A stretch of 64,000 nt of DNA, taken from DASPHG01 sp963748315 (lineage in GTDB: Bacteria > Actinomycetota > Thermoleophilia > Solirubrobacterales > Thermoleophilaceae). Each line of letters begins with the position of its first letter. Positions within the stretch are counted from its first letter, which is position 1. The DNA is taken from contig CAVVIK010000005.1 of the NCBI GenBank assembly GCA_963748315.1, positions 310,001-374,000 of the forward strand, read 5' to 3'. Under the pieces are notes generated by a model. It ran no database searches and was not told the origin of the DNA. It was given only the letters and a program-made list of their open reading frames with translations. Position numbers and translations under genes: made by a program. Shown one piece after another: positions 16,562 to 25,720 of this stretch.

Positions 16562-17500
16562 GTGGCTCAGGTAGGCATACGCGAGCTGCTGGAGGCCGGG
16601 GTGCACTTCGGCCACCAGACACGCCGCTGGAATCCCAAGATGCGCCGCTTCATATTCGGCGAGCGCGGCGGGATCCACATCATCGACCTCCAGCAGACCG
16701 AACGGCTGCTGGCATCCGCGCAGGAGTTCGCTGCGAACGTCGCCGGCCGCGGCGGCACGATCCTGTTCGTCGGGACCAAGAAGCAGGCCCGCGACGCCGT
16801 CAAGGACGCCGCGGAGAAGTCAGGCATGCCGTACGTCAACCAGCGCTGGCTGGGCGGCCTGCTGACGAACTTCCAGACGATCTCGAAGCGCATCAAGCGC
16901 CTCGCCGAGCTGGACAGCTGGGTCGAGGACGGCACGATGGAGCTGCTGCCGACCCGCGAGCGGATCAGCGCGCTCTCCGAGCGCGAGAAGCTGACGATGA
17001 ACCTGGGCGGCGTCCGCGACCTCCAGCGCCCGCCCGACGCGATGTTCGTCGTCGATCTGAAGACCGAGGTGATCGCGGTCAAGGAGGCCGCGCGGCTGAA
17101 GATCCCGATCATCGGGCTCGTGGACACGAACTGCGATCCCGACCCGGTCAGCTTCGTCGTGCCCGGCAACGACGACGCGATCAAGTCGTGCAAGATCGTC
17201 GCGGACGCGATCGGCGACGTCGCGGCCGAGCGGGCATCCGTGTTCCGCGCGGAGGAGGAGGCGGCCCGCCGCGAGGCCGAGGAGAAGGCACAGCGGGAGG
17301 CGGCGGAGGCCGCAGCTCGCAAGGAGGCCGAGGAGCAGGCACGGCTGGAGGCCGAGGAGGCCAGCGCGCAGATGGCGCAGGCACGTGAGGCCGAGCTCAC
17401 CGCCGACGATCCGGCGCAGCCGCCGGCTGCGCCGGAGCAGCCACCCGCGGACGCTCAGGTCGCCGAGCCGCCGAAGAACCCGGAGGAGGCTAAGAGTTGA
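16562..17500 (+). CDS. rpsB: 30S ribosomal protein S2
   Basis: The S2 core covers residues 1-~225, with family motifs LLEAGVHFGHQTRRWNPKM, RGGIHIIDLQQT, YVNQRWLGGLLTNF, PDAMFVVDLKTE and VDTNCDPDPV. A long C-terminal tail of ~85 residues follows: first a Glu/Ala/Arg-rich likely coiled coil, then a Pro/Ala-rich end. Such tails are common in high-GC actinobacteria. The GTG at 16562 follows an AAGGGAGCA ribosome binding site. It overlaps tsf by four bases. Confidence 0.97.
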   Translation: MAQVGIRELLEAGVHFGHQTRRWNPKMRRFIFGERGGIHIIDLQQTERLLASAQEFAANVAGRGGTILFVGTKKQARDAVKDAAEKSGMPYVNQRWLGGLLTNFQTISKRIKRLAELDSWVEDGTMELLPTRERISALSEREKLTMNLGGVRDLQRPPDAMFVVDLKTEVIAVKEAARLKIPIIGLVDTNCDPDPVSFVVPGNDDAIKSCKIVADAIGDVAAERASVFRAEEEAARREAEEKAQREAAEAAARKEAEEQARLEAEEASAQMAQAREAELTADDPAQPPAAPEQPPADAQVAEPPKNPEEAKS

Positions 17501-18099
17501 GCACGATCACGGCATCCGACGTCAAGGCGCTCCGCGAGCGCACGGGCGCGGGGATGATGGACTGCAAGAAGGCCCTCGCCGAAGCCGATGGAGACGTGGA
17601 CAAGGCGATCGAGATCCTGCGCGTGAAGGGCCAGGCGCAGGCGGCGAAACGCGGCGAGCGCGCCGCCAGCGAGGGAGTGGTCGCGAGCTATATCCACGCG
17701 AACGGCAAGATCGGCGTGCTCGTCGAGGTCGATTGCGAGACGGACTTCGTCGCCAAGAACGACGACTTCAAGGACTTCGCCCGCGAGGTCGCGCTGCACG
17801 TCGCTGCGGCCGCCCCGCTGTACGTGTCCGAGGAGGACGTGCCCGAGGAGGACCGTGAGCGCGAGCTGCGGATCTTCGAGGAGCAGGCGCAGGACAAGCC
17901 CGAGAACGTGCGCCCGAAGATCGCCGAGGGCCGGCTGAAGAAGTGGCTCGAGGAGGTCGTGCTTCTCAACCAGCCGCACGTCAACAAGGACAAGTACGGT
18001 GACGCCACCATCGAGGAGCTACGTGCCCAGACCGCGGCCAAGACCGGCGAGAACGTCGTGATCCGGCGCTTCCAGCGGTTCGCCGTCGGGGAGGCGTGA
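17497..18099 (+). CDS. tsf: Translation elongation factor Ts
   Basis: EF-Ts exchanges GDP for GTP on EF-Tu. The N-terminal motif LRERTGAGMMDCKKALAEADGD and the core IGVLVEVDCETDFVAKNDDFK are characteristic. At 200 residues it is the short type with a single core repeat. The start is TTG (17497), overlapping the rpsB stop, and the stop overlaps the pyrH GTG, so the four genes rpsB-tsf-pyrH-frr form one coupled operon. Confidence 0.97.
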   Translation: MSTITASDVKALRERTGAGMMDCKKALAEADGDVDKAIEILRVKGQAQAAKRGERAASEGVVASYIHANGKIGVLVEVDCETDFVAKNDDFKDFAREVALHVAAAAPLYVSEEDVPEEDRERELRIFEEQAQDKPENVRPKIAEGRLKKWLEEVVLLNQPHVNKDKYGDATIEELRAQTAAKTGENVVIRRFQRFAVGEA

Positions 18100-18812
18100 C
18101 GCCCGCCTTCCAAAGGGTCCTCCTCAAGCTGTCCGGGGAGGCGCTCATGGGCGAGCATGAGTACGGCGCCGATCCGGACCGGATCGCCGCGATCGCGACC
18201 GCGGTCAAGAACGTGGCGGACTCCGGCGTGGAGTTCGGGATCGTCGTCGGCGGCGGCAACATCTACCGCGGCCTGGCGGGCGCAGCCGCGGGCATGGATC
18301 GCGCCACCGGCGACTACATGGGCATGCTCGCGACGGTCCTCAACGCGCTCGCGCTCCAGGACGCGCTCGAGAAGCTGGGCGCACACACGCGGGTGCAGTC
18401 GGCGATCACGATCTCCGAGGTCGCCGAGCCCTACATCCGACGGCGCGCGATCCGCCACCTCGAGAAGGGCAGGATCGTGATCTTCGCCGCGGGCACCGGC
18501 AACCCGTTCTTCACCACGGACACGGCCGCCGCGCTACGCGCGCTCGAGATCCACGCCGACGCGATCCTGATGGCCAAGCACGGCGTCGACGGCGTCTACA
18601 CCGACGACCCGCGTGCCGTCGCGGACGCCGAGTTCCTGCCGGCGCTCACGCACCGAGAGGCGATCGAGCGCCGACTCAGGGTCATGGACTCGACCGCGCT
18701 GTCGCTCTGCATGGACAACTCGCTGCCGATCTACGTCTTCAACATGGACGACGAGGGCAACATCGAGCGGATAGTGTCCGGAGAGCGCGTGGGGACCGTG
18801 GTTTCGACATGA
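18096..18812 (+). CDS. pyrH: Uridylate kinase (UMP kinase)
   Basis: PyrH phosphorylates UMP to UDP. It belongs to the amino acid kinase fold: RVLLKLSGEALMG at the N-terminus, FGIVVGGGNIYRG, GDYMGMLATVLNALALQD, IFAAGTGNPFFTTDTAAALRA, and KHGVDGVYTDDPR. Length is 238 residues, as usual. GTG start and TGA stop overlap the neighbours tsf and frr. Confidence 0.97.
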   Translation: MTPAFQRVLLKLSGEALMGEHEYGADPDRIAAIATAVKNVADSGVEFGIVVGGGNIYRGLAGAAAGMDRATGDYMGMLATVLNALALQDALEKLGAHTRVQSAITISEVAEPYIRRRAIRHLEKGRIVIFAAGTGNPFFTTDTAAALRALEIHADAILMAKHGVDGVYTDDPRAVADAEFLPALTHREAIERRLRVMDSTALSLCMDNSLPIYVFNMDDEGNIERIVSGERVGTVVST

Positions 18813-19366
18813 TCGACGACCTGCTCAAGGACGCGACCGACCGCATGCACAAGGCGGTCGAGGCGATCCGCCGCGAGTTCACCACCGTGCGTACCGGCCG
18901 CGCGTCCCCTCACATCCTCGACCGCATCGTCGTCGACTACTACGGCGCCCAGACGCCGCTCAACCAGCTCGCGCAGATCTCCGCGACCGAGGCCCGCCTG
19001 CTCACGATCACGCCGTACGACAAGTCGTCGATCAAGGCGATCGAGAAGGCGATCCTCGAGTCCGACGTCGGCCTTACGCCCTCGAACGACGGCAACGTCG
19101 TCCGGCTCACCCTCCCCGAGCTGACGGAGGAGCGCCGCAAGGACCTGGTCAAGGTGGTGCACAACATCGCCGAGGAGGGGCGCGTGTCGATCCGCCACAT
19201 CCGGCGCGAGGTGATGCACGACCTGAAGGAGCTGAAGTCGGCGGGCGAGGTCGGCGAGGACGAGGAGCGCCGGGCGGAGAGCGAGCTCCAGAAGCTGACG
19301 GACTCCAAGATCGGCGAGATCGACTCCTTCCTGTCTGGCAAGGAAGAGGAGATCCTCGAGGTCTAG
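18809..19366 (+). CDS. frr: Ribosome recycling factor
   Basis: RRF splits post-termination ribosomes with EF-G. The 185 residues show LKDATDRMHKAVEAIRREFTTVRTGRASPHILD, DYYGAQTPLNQLAQI, PYDKSSIKAIEKAI and RRKDLVKVVHNIAEEGRVSIRHIRRE in the family order. The stop TAG is in the same frame as the following uppS, with only one codon between it and the earliest possible uppS start. Confidence 0.97.
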   Translation: MIDDLLKDATDRMHKAVEAIRREFTTVRTGRASPHILDRIVVDYYGAQTPLNQLAQISATEARLLTITPYDKSSIKAIEKAILESDVGLTPSNDGNVVRLTLPELTEERRKDLVKVVHNIAEEGRVSIRHIRREVMHDLKELKSAGEVGEDEERRAESELQKLTDSKIGEIDSFLSGKEEEILEV

Positions 19367-19369
19367 GCG

Positions 19370-20023
19370 ATTCGCGTCGCCATCATCATGGACGGCAACG
19401 CGCGCTGGGCGCAGTCGCGCGGGCTGCCGGTCCTCGCGGGCCATCGCGAGGGCGCACAGGCCCTCAAGCGGACCGTCCGGCACGCCGTCAAGCACGGGGT
19501 GGAGGAGCTGACCGTGTACGCCTTCTCGACCGAGAACTGGTCGCGCCCGCGCGAAGAGGTCGACGGCCTGATGGCGATGTTCGCCGAGTTGATCGAGTCG
19601 GAGACGCCGGAGCTCGACGAGGAGGGCGTGCGGATGGTGTTCGTCGGGCGCCGCGACGAGGTGTCGGCCGAGCTGCGCGAGAAGATGGGCTGGGCCGAGG
19701 AGAAGACGCGAGACAACGACCGGATGAAGCTTTTCGTGGCGTTCAACTACGGCGGCCGCGCCGAGATCGTCGACGCGGCCGAGCGGTACGACGGCGGCGG
19801 GGAAGAGGCGTTCGCGAAACTGTTGTACGCGCCTGACATGGGCGACCCGGACGTCCTCATCCGCACGAGCGGCGAGCAACGGGTCTCGAACTTCCTCCTG
19901 TGGCAGACGGCCTACGCCGAGCTCTACTTCGCCGACGTGCTCTGGCCGGACTTCGACGAGGAGACCCTCGTAGCGGCGCTGGAGGACATCGCCGCGCGCG
20001 AGCGCCGCTACGGGGCACGCTGA
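19370..20023 (+). CDS. uppS: Isoprenyl transferase (undecaprenyl diphosphate synthase)
   Basis: UppS makes the C55 (or similar) cis-prenyl carrier for cell-wall synthesis. Motifs: VAIIMDGNARWAQSRG with the catalytic Asp, LAGHREGAQALK, LTVYAFSTENWSRP, and PDVLIRTSGEQRVSNFLLWQTAYAELYF. The only ATG (19388) falls inside the first core strand and would leave MDGN at the very N-terminus. The native start is probably the ATT at 19370 (giving MRVAIIMDGN), nine bases after GAGG in the end of frr. The frr stop in the same frame excludes anything further upstream. If ATT is not used, the protein is short by six residues. Confidence 0.92.
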   Translation: MRVAIIMDGNARWAQSRGLPVLAGHREGAQALKRTVRHAVKHGVEELTVYAFSTENWSRPREEVDGLMAMFAELIESETPELDEEGVRMVFVGRRDEVSAELREKMGWAEEKTRDNDRMKLFVAFNYGGRAEIVDAAERYDGGGEEAFAKLLYAPDMGDPDVLIRTSGEQRVSNFLLWQTAYAELYFADVLWPDFDEETLVAALEDIAARERRYGAR

Positions 20024-20838
20024 TGGCGAGCAGACGCCGCCATCAGGGGTCGGACCTCGGCGCGCGCGTGCTCGCTGCGATCCCGGCGATCGTCTTCGCC
20101 GCGATCATCGTGGGGTACGGCGGGCTCGTCTGGGCGCTCGGGGTGAGCTTTCTCGGGATCGTGTGCCTCGCGGAGCTCTACAAGCTCATGGGGCGCGTCC
20201 ACCCGGCCAACGTCGCGGGCTTCATCTCCGTCGTCGCCCTCACCCTGGCGGCGCTCTACGGCGACCACTTCCAGATCGTCGTCGTGCTGGTCGCGTCCGT
20301 GCCGCTCACGTTCGTCCTGACGCTGCTGCGGCCGCGCCGCGAGCACGCCTCGTGGGCGATGGCGGTGGTCCTGTTCGGGATCCTCTGGATCGGAATGGCG
20401 ATGGCCCACGCTGTCCTGCTGCGCGAGCTGCCGCACGGAGGCAGCCTCGTGCTGGCGGTCCTGCTCGGCACGTTCCTCGGCGACACGGCCGCCTACTTCG
20501 GCGGCCGCAGCTTCGGCCGCATCCCGCTGGCGCCGACGCTGTCGCCGAACAAGACCCTCGAGGGGCTTGCCTGCGGCGTCGTCGGCGGCACGCTCGCTTT
20601 CTGGCTGTTCGCGGTCGGCTACCACGACTGGATCGCGGGCACCGACGCGCTCGTGATCGGAGGCGCCGTCGCGCTGGCGGCGCCGCTCGGCGACCTGTTC
20701 GAGTCGATGGTCAAGCGCGACCTCGGGGTGAAGGACACCGGGCGCCTGTTCGGCGCCCATGGCGGCGCGCTCGACCGCCTCGACGCGGTCCTGTTCAGCA
20801 TCGTTACCGCGTATTACGTCGCCGTAGCGGTTCTGTAG
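20023..20838 (+). CDS. cdsA: Phosphatidate cytidylyltransferase
   Basis: CdsA makes CDP-diacylglycerol from phosphatidate and CTP in the membrane. About seven to eight hydrophobic segments cover the 271 residues. The signature at the C-terminus reads GDLFESMVKRDLGVKDTGRLFGAHGGALDRLDA (split here only by small changes from the usual KDSG...PGHGG), and LSPNKTLEGL precedes it. The ATG overlaps the uppS stop (TGATG). It is followed by dxr as in many actinobacteria. Confidence 0.94.
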   Translation: MASRRRHQGSDLGARVLAAIPAIVFAAIIVGYGGLVWALGVSFLGIVCLAELYKLMGRVHPANVAGFISVVALTLAALYGDHFQIVVVLVASVPLTFVLTLLRPRREHASWAMAVVLFGILWIGMAMAHAVLLRELPHGGSLVLAVLLGTFLGDTAAYFGGRSFGRIPLAPTLSPNKTLEGLACGVVGGTLAFWLFAVGYHDWIAGTDALVIGGAVALAAPLGDLFESMVKRDLGVKDTGRLFGAHGGALDRLDAVLFSIVTAYYVAVAVL

Positions 20839-20864
20839 CGCGGACGGCTTGCCACACTGGCCGG

Positions 20865-22005
20865 GTGCGCAGCACCCTGATTCTCGGCTCGACGGGCTCG
20901 ATCGGCGTCCAGGCACTGGATGTCGTCGAGCGCAGCGACGAGCTGGAGGTTGCCGGCCTCGCCGCGCAGTCCTCGTGGGAGCCGCTCGTCGAGCAGGCGA
21001 AGGCCTTCGGCGTGAACCGGATCGCCCTCGCGGACGAGGACTGCGGCGGCACGCGCCGCGGAGGCCTGGCCGGAGGGGACGGTCCTGGCGGGAGCCGAGG
21101 GGCTCGTCGAGCTGATCACGGACACGCGCTGCGACCTCGTGCTGAACGCCCTGGTCGGCTCGGCGGGGCTCGGGCCGACGATCGCGAGCCTCGGCGAGGG
21201 CATCGACCTGGCGCTCGCGAACAAGGAGAGCCTCGTCGTGGGCGGCGAGCTCGTGATGGCGCTGGCCGAGGCGACCGGCGCGCAGGTGATCCCGGTGGAC
21301 TCCGAGCACTCCGCCCTCTTTCAGCTGATCGGGAGCGAGCGGCCCGGGACGGTCGACCGGCTCGTGCTGACGGCGTCCGGCGGGCCATTCCGGGGCCGGA
21401 GCGCCGATGACCTGCAGACGGTCAGCCGCGAGGACGCGCTCGCCCATCCGACCTGGGACATGGGCGGAAAGATCACGATCGACTCCGCGACGCTCATGAA
21501 CAAGGGGCTGGAGCTGATCGAAGCTCACCACCTGTTCGGCGTGCCGTATGACCGCATCGACGTCGTGGTGCACCCGCAGTCGATCATCCACGCGATCGTG
21601 CACATGAACGACGGCGCGTCGCTCGCGCACCTGGGCTACCCGGACATGCGCGTGCCGATCTCGTACGCGCTCCATCATCCTGATCGGGTGGACGTGCCGG
21701 TCCCGCATCTCGACCTGGTCGAACTCGGCCAGCTGACGTTCGAGGCGCCCGACCTCGACGCGTTCCCGTGCCTGCGCCTCGCGCGCGAGGCGGCCGAGGT
21801 GGGAGGGACCGCGCCGTGCGTGTTGAACGCCGCGAACGAGGTGGCCGTGTACGCATTCCTGGCAGGCGAGCTGCCGTTCAACGGCATCGCCGAGGTGATC
21901 GACCGCACGCTCGAGGCGGTGCCGCCCACATCGGTGCGTCACTTCTCCGACCTCTACTCCGCGGACACCGAAGCGCGCGAGGCGGCGAGGCGGGTGGCGG
22001 CATGA
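20865..22005 (+). CDS. dxr: 1-deoxy-D-xylulose-5-phosphate reductoisomerase (one frameshift)
   Basis: Dxr converts DXP to MEP in the non-mevalonate isoprenoid pathway, which ispG later completes. The N-terminal NADPH site LILGSTGSIGVQALDVV is in one frame to ~residue 60. From ~21045 the sequence continues in the next frame (AARAAEAWPEGTVLAGAEG onward), so one base is inserted near 21040-21048. Downstream motifs are intact: LALANKESLVVGG, PVDSEHSALFQL, LTASGGPFR, MGGKITIDSATLMNKGLE and VHPQSIIHAIVHMNDG. The GTG start is at 20865. It overlaps rseP by four bases. Confidence 0.93.
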
Positions 22006-23094
22006 GCTGGGTCCTCGCGTTCGTCGGCTTCTCGATGCTGATCATCCTGCATGAGCTCGGGCACTTCGCGGCCGCGAAGTGGGTCGGCATGCGCGTCGAG
22101 CGCTTCTCGCTCTTCTTCCCGCCGCTCATCTGGCGCAAGACCCGCGGCGAGACCGAGTACGCGATCGGCTCGATCCCGCTCGGCGGCTACGTGCGGATCA
22201 GCGGCATGAACCCGTCCGAGGACCTGCCCGACGACGTGCGCGACCGCGCCTACCACGCGCAGCCGGTCTGGAAGCGAATGGTCGTGATCGCGGCCGGGCC
22301 CGGGATGAACCTGCTGCTCGCGTTCGTGCTGCTCTTCTCCTACCTCGCGCTGATCGGCCCGCGCGACCCGACACAGGCGTCCGCGACGGTGAACGTGATC
22401 GAGAAGGGCTTCCCCGCCGCGAACACGCTCGAGCCCGGCGACCGGATCGTCTCGGTGGACGGAGTGACCGGCGCCCCGGCCGAGCTGTCCGACGCGATCT
22501 CGAAGCACGCGTGCCCGGGTGGCGCCGAGAAGGAGGGCTGCCGTGCGGCGGACCCCGCGCGCGTCGTGATCGAGCGCGACGGCGCGCAGAAGACGCTCGA
22601 GCTCAGGCCGGTCTACGACCCCGAGACGGAGCGGATGCGGCTCGGCTTCTCGTATCTCGACGACGGCCCGCGGGAGCCGTTCGCGGCCGGCACCGCGTTC
22701 ACGCAGACGGGCGACCGGCTGTGGTTCATCACGAAGGAGACGGCGAAGCTGCCGGCACGGCTCGTCGACGCTGAGAAGCGGAAGGAGATCAGCGGCGTGG
22801 TCGGGCTCGTACGAGGTCACGCGTCAGACGATCCTCGACGACCTCGCCGACGTGCTGGGGATCCTGGCGATCATCTCGCTGTCGCTCGCGATCGTGAACC
22901 TGTTCCCCTTCCTGCCGCTCGACGGCGGCCACATCTTCTGGGCGATCGTCGAGGGCGTCCGCCGCAAGCCGGTGCCCTACGCCGTGATGGAGCGGTCTGG
23001 CGTGATCGGATTCATGCTGGTAATCGGGCTGTTCCTGATCGGGCTGACGAACGACATCGACCGCCTCTCCGGGGAGGGCTTTCAAGTACGGTAG
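22002..23094 (+). CDS. rseP: RIP-type site-2 zinc metalloprotease RseP (one frameshift)
   Basis: This is an intramembrane protease of the S2P family. The zinc motif HELGH is at residues ~16-20 inside the first membrane segment, a PDZ domain spans ~130-210 (EPGDRIVSVDGV), and the second zinc ligand is in NLFPFLPLDGGHIFWA near the C-terminus. The frame breaks at ~22805: the sensible continuation SYEVTRQTILDDLADVLGILAI is shifted by one inserted base. The substrate is unknown; in other actinobacteria such proteases cut anti-sigma factors. It is directly downstream of dxr. Confidence 0.92.
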
Positions 23095-23120
23095 GCGGGC
23101 CCAACCGAGGAGGGGAGTCC

Positions 23121-24935
23121 GTGGAAGTCACGACTGCTGAGGCCACCTACAAGCCGCGCGCGCTCGACGCGAAGACGATCGCCGAGGCCTTTCAGCTCAC
23201 GGCCGAGGACCGGCCCGACCAGCCGGCGATCCGGACGAAGGGCGACGACTACTCGATCACGTGGGGGGAGTACGCGCAGCAGGTCGAGAAGATCGCGGGC
23301 GGCCTCGCCGGCGTCGGGATCGGGCGGGGCGACACCGTCGCGATCATGCTCACCAACCGGCCCGAGTTCCACCCGGTGGACTCGGCGGCGATGCACCTCG
23401 GCGCGACGCCGTTCTCGATCTACAACACCTACACGCCTGACCAGATCAAGTACCTCGTGAACGACGCCGCGACGCGCGTGGTCGTCACGGAGCAGGCGTT
23501 CCTCGAGACGGTGATGAAGGCGAAGGAGGGCGCGGAGCACCTCGAGCACGTCGTGGTGATCGACGGTGACGCGCCGGAGGGCGGCATGACGCTCGAAGAG
23601 CTGATGGCCAAGGCGGACGACGACTTCGACTTCGAGGCAACGTGGAAGAGCGTCGAGGCCGACGACATCCTCACGCTGATCTACACGTCGGGCACGACCG
23701 GCGATCCCAAGGGCGTCCAGCTGACACACAGGAACCTGCTGACGGCCGTCAAGGGCTATCACGGGATCATCGACTTCCCGGAGGAGGGGAGCGTCGTCTC
23801 GTGGCTGCCGATGGCGCACATCGCGGAGCGCGCCTGCTCGCACTACATCCCGATCCTGCTCGGGTTCACGACGACATGCTGCCCCGACCCGCGCCAGGTG
23901 GTGGCGTACCTGCCCGAGGTGCGGCCGACGTGGTTCTTCGCGGTCCCGCGCATCTGGGAGAAGCTGAAGGCGGCGATCGAGGCCGGGATCGAGGCCGAGG
24001 AGGACGAGCAGAAGAAGGCCGTCTCGAAGCAGGCGCTCGAGGTCGGGCTCAAGAAGGTCGACCTGATCCAAGCGGGCAAGGAGGTGCCCGACGACCTCGA
24101 GCAGCAGTGGCAGAAGTTCGACGAGCTCGTGTACTCGAAGGTGCGCGCGGGGCTCGGCCTGGACCGGGTCGAGTCGCTCAACGTGGGCGCGGCGCCGACG
24201 CCGCCCGAGGTGATCCGCTTCTACCACGCGATCGGCCTGCCGCTCGCGGAGCTCTGGGGAATGTCGGAGACGACGGGCTACGGCACCTGCAACCGGCCCG
24301 ACAACATCAAGATCGGGACGGTCGGCCCGCCGTCGCCCGGCGCAGAGGTCAAGCTCGCCGAGGACGGCGAGATCCTGATCAAGGGCGCGTTCATCATGCC
24401 GGGCTACCGCAACAACGAGGAGAAGACCCGCGAGACGATCGACGAGGACGGCTGGCTGCACACGGGCGACGTCGGCGAGTTCGACGATGACGGCTTCCTC
24501 AAGATCGTCGACCGCAAGAAGGAGCTGATCATCAACGCCGCCGGCAAGAACATGTCGCCGGCGAACATCGAGGCCAAGCTGAAGGCCGCCGGCCCGCTGA
24601 TCGGCCAGGCGATCGCGGTAGGGGACGGCAAGCCCTTCAACGTCGCGCTGCTGACGCTCGACCCGGATTCCGCGCCCGCGTTCGCCCAGGCGAACGGCAT
24701 CGACGACGCGTCCGTCGACTCGCTCGCCGAGAACGAGAAGGTGCTCGAGGCGGTGCAGAAGGAGATCGACGACGCGAACGAGGAGATGGCCCGCGTCGAG
24801 CAGATCAAGAAGTGGAAGCTGCTCCCCGTCGAGTGGCAGCCCGGTGGCGAGGAGCTGACGCCGACGATGAAGCTGAAGCGCAAGCCGATCGCCCAGAAGT
24901 ACGCGGACGAGATCGAAGCGCTTTACGAGCGCTAG
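23121..24935 (+). CDS. Long-chain fatty-acid-CoA ligase (AMP-dependent synthetase)
   Basis: The 604-residue enzyme activates a carboxylic acid as the acyl adenylate and then the CoA thioester. The P-loop LIYTSGTTGDPKGVQLTH is near residue 190, followed by SWLPMAHIAERA, the adenylate motif LWGMSETTGYG, WLHTGDVGEFDDDGFLKIVDRKKELI and the C-terminal Lys region LTPTMKLKRKPI. Overall length and FadD15-like order suggest a long-chain acyl substrate. The GTG start has a good Shine-Dalgarno (GGAGGGGA). It probably forms its own unit after rseP. Confidence 0.9.
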   Translation: MEVTTAEATYKPRALDAKTIAEAFQLTAEDRPDQPAIRTKGDDYSITWGEYAQQVEKIAGGLAGVGIGRGDTVAIMLTNRPEFHPVDSAAMHLGATPFSIYNTYTPDQIKYLVNDAATRVVVTEQAFLETVMKAKEGAEHLEHVVVIDGDAPEGGMTLEELMAKADDDFDFEATWKSVEADDILTLIYTSGTTGDPKGVQLTHRNLLTAVKGYHGIIDFPEEGSVVSWLPMAHIAERACSHYIPILLGFTTTCCPDPRQVVAYLPEVRPTWFFAVPRIWEKLKAAIEAGIEAEEDEQKKAVSKQALEVGLKKVDLIQAGKEVPDDLEQQWQKFDELVYSKVRAGLGLDRVESLNVGAAPTPPEVIRFYHAIGLPLAELWGMSETTGYGTCNRPDNIKIGTVGPPSPGAEVKLAEDGEILIKGAFIMPGYRNNEEKTRETIDEDGWLHTGDVGEFDDDGFLKIVDRKKELIINAAGKNMSPANIEAKLKAAGPLIGQAIAVGDGKPFNVALLTLDPDSAPAFAQANGIDDASVDSLAENEKVLEAVQKEIDDANEEMARVEQIKKWKLLPVEWQPGGEELTPTMKLKRKPIAQKYADEIEALYER

Positions 24936-25554
24936 CTACGTCGGCTGAACATCGGAGCCGCCGTAGGTGTCGCGCAGGTCCCCGAGCATCTGTCTCGAGC
25001 GGCAGATCCCCGTACGTCCCGCGGTCGTTGACGTACTCCATGTACCGCGAGCCGTCGCCGGAGAAGGGGTGAAGCAGGGCGTCGTGCGTGCCGTCGAAGT
25101 CGAGCGGCGGCGACGCCGAAGCGCGCACACAGCTCGGCGTTGAAGGCGCAGCTCGCCTTCGTCCAGCGGCCGCCTACGAAGAACGTGCTGTAGCCGTGCC
25201 AGATGAAGAGGTCGGTCCCCATCGCCTCGCGCAGGCGCTCGGACTGCAGGTGGTTCTTCACATCCGCGAAGCCGAGCCGCGACGGGATCCCGGCGGCACG
25301 CGCGGCCGCGGTGAGCGCCACGGACTTCTGCACGCAGTAGCCGCTGTCTGAGCGCAGGATGTTGCTCGCCCGGTAGTCGTCGGGGTCGCCCGACACGTTG
25401 TAGGGGTCGTAGCGAATCCCGTCGCGCACGGCGGCGAACAGACGCGCGACCACCTCGTGCTCGTCGCTTGCGTCGCCGGCCACGCGCTGCAGGAAGCCCC
25501 GAACGTCCTCGCTGTCACTGTCGATGAAGGCGGTCGGGCGAAGGTCTCGGCCAC
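24936..25554 (-). CDS. Transglutaminase-like cysteine protease-fold protein (three frameshifts)
   Basis: Reading across three breaks gives a ~205-residue protein: AETFAR, then PTAFIDSDSEDVRGF..., then PLDFDGTHDALLHPFSGDG, then MLGDLRDTYGGSDVQPT. The transglutaminase triad is visible: Cys in SDSGYCVQKSVALTAAARAAGIPSR, His in IWHGYSTFFVGG, and Asp in the FDGTHD region. Breaks are near 25530 (one base missing), 25110 and 24996 (one extra each). The number of breaks could mean decay, but each flank is well conserved in type and the whole window shows such indels. Function is unknown. Confidence 0.65.
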
Positions 25555-25567
25555 GGCGGCCGCATGG

Positions 25568-25687
25568 TCAGCTCGGGGGGCGCTTTCGCCCGCGCGCTGC
25601 TACGAGAAAGACCCTGCCGACCGCGGCCATCTTCAGCAGCCCGTAGGCGGGCGTGCCTGGCGTCAACAGATGCCGGAGGGCATGCAT
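25568..25687 (-). CDS. Small hypothetical protein, 39 residues
   Basis: An ATG at 25687 opens a 39-codon frame to a TGA at 25568, just before the transglutaminase-like gene on the same strand. The product MHALRHLLTPGTPAYG... is basic at the end (RGRKRPP) with a hydrophobic middle (LLKMAAVGRVFLVAA), which fits a small membrane-associated protein. A TAAGTT box lies exactly 6 bases before the ATG, matching the leaderless promoters of this genome. No family is recognised. It could be a leader peptide for the following gene. Confidence 0.45.
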   Translation of the reverse strand: MHALRHLLTPGTPAYGLLKMAAVGRVFLVAARGRKRPPS

Positions 25688-25708
25688 GGAGGGAACTTAG
25701 CGCGCCGC

Positions 25709-25720
25709 TACCCTTCATTT
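25709..25720 (+). promoter_or_regulatory. Leaderless promoter of ispG, divergent from the 39-codon gene
   Basis: TACCCT (25709-25714) is 6 bases before the ispG GTG. On the other strand TAAGTT (25699-25694) serves the 39-codon gene. The two -10 boxes are 9 bases apart, so the promoters must compete or be regulated together. Confidence 0.5.

Noticed and set aside
20008..21942. Minus-strand frame of ~644 codons opposite cdsA and dxr
   Set aside because: Arg/His-rich shadow with no recognisable domain; dxr and cdsA are clear on the other strand.
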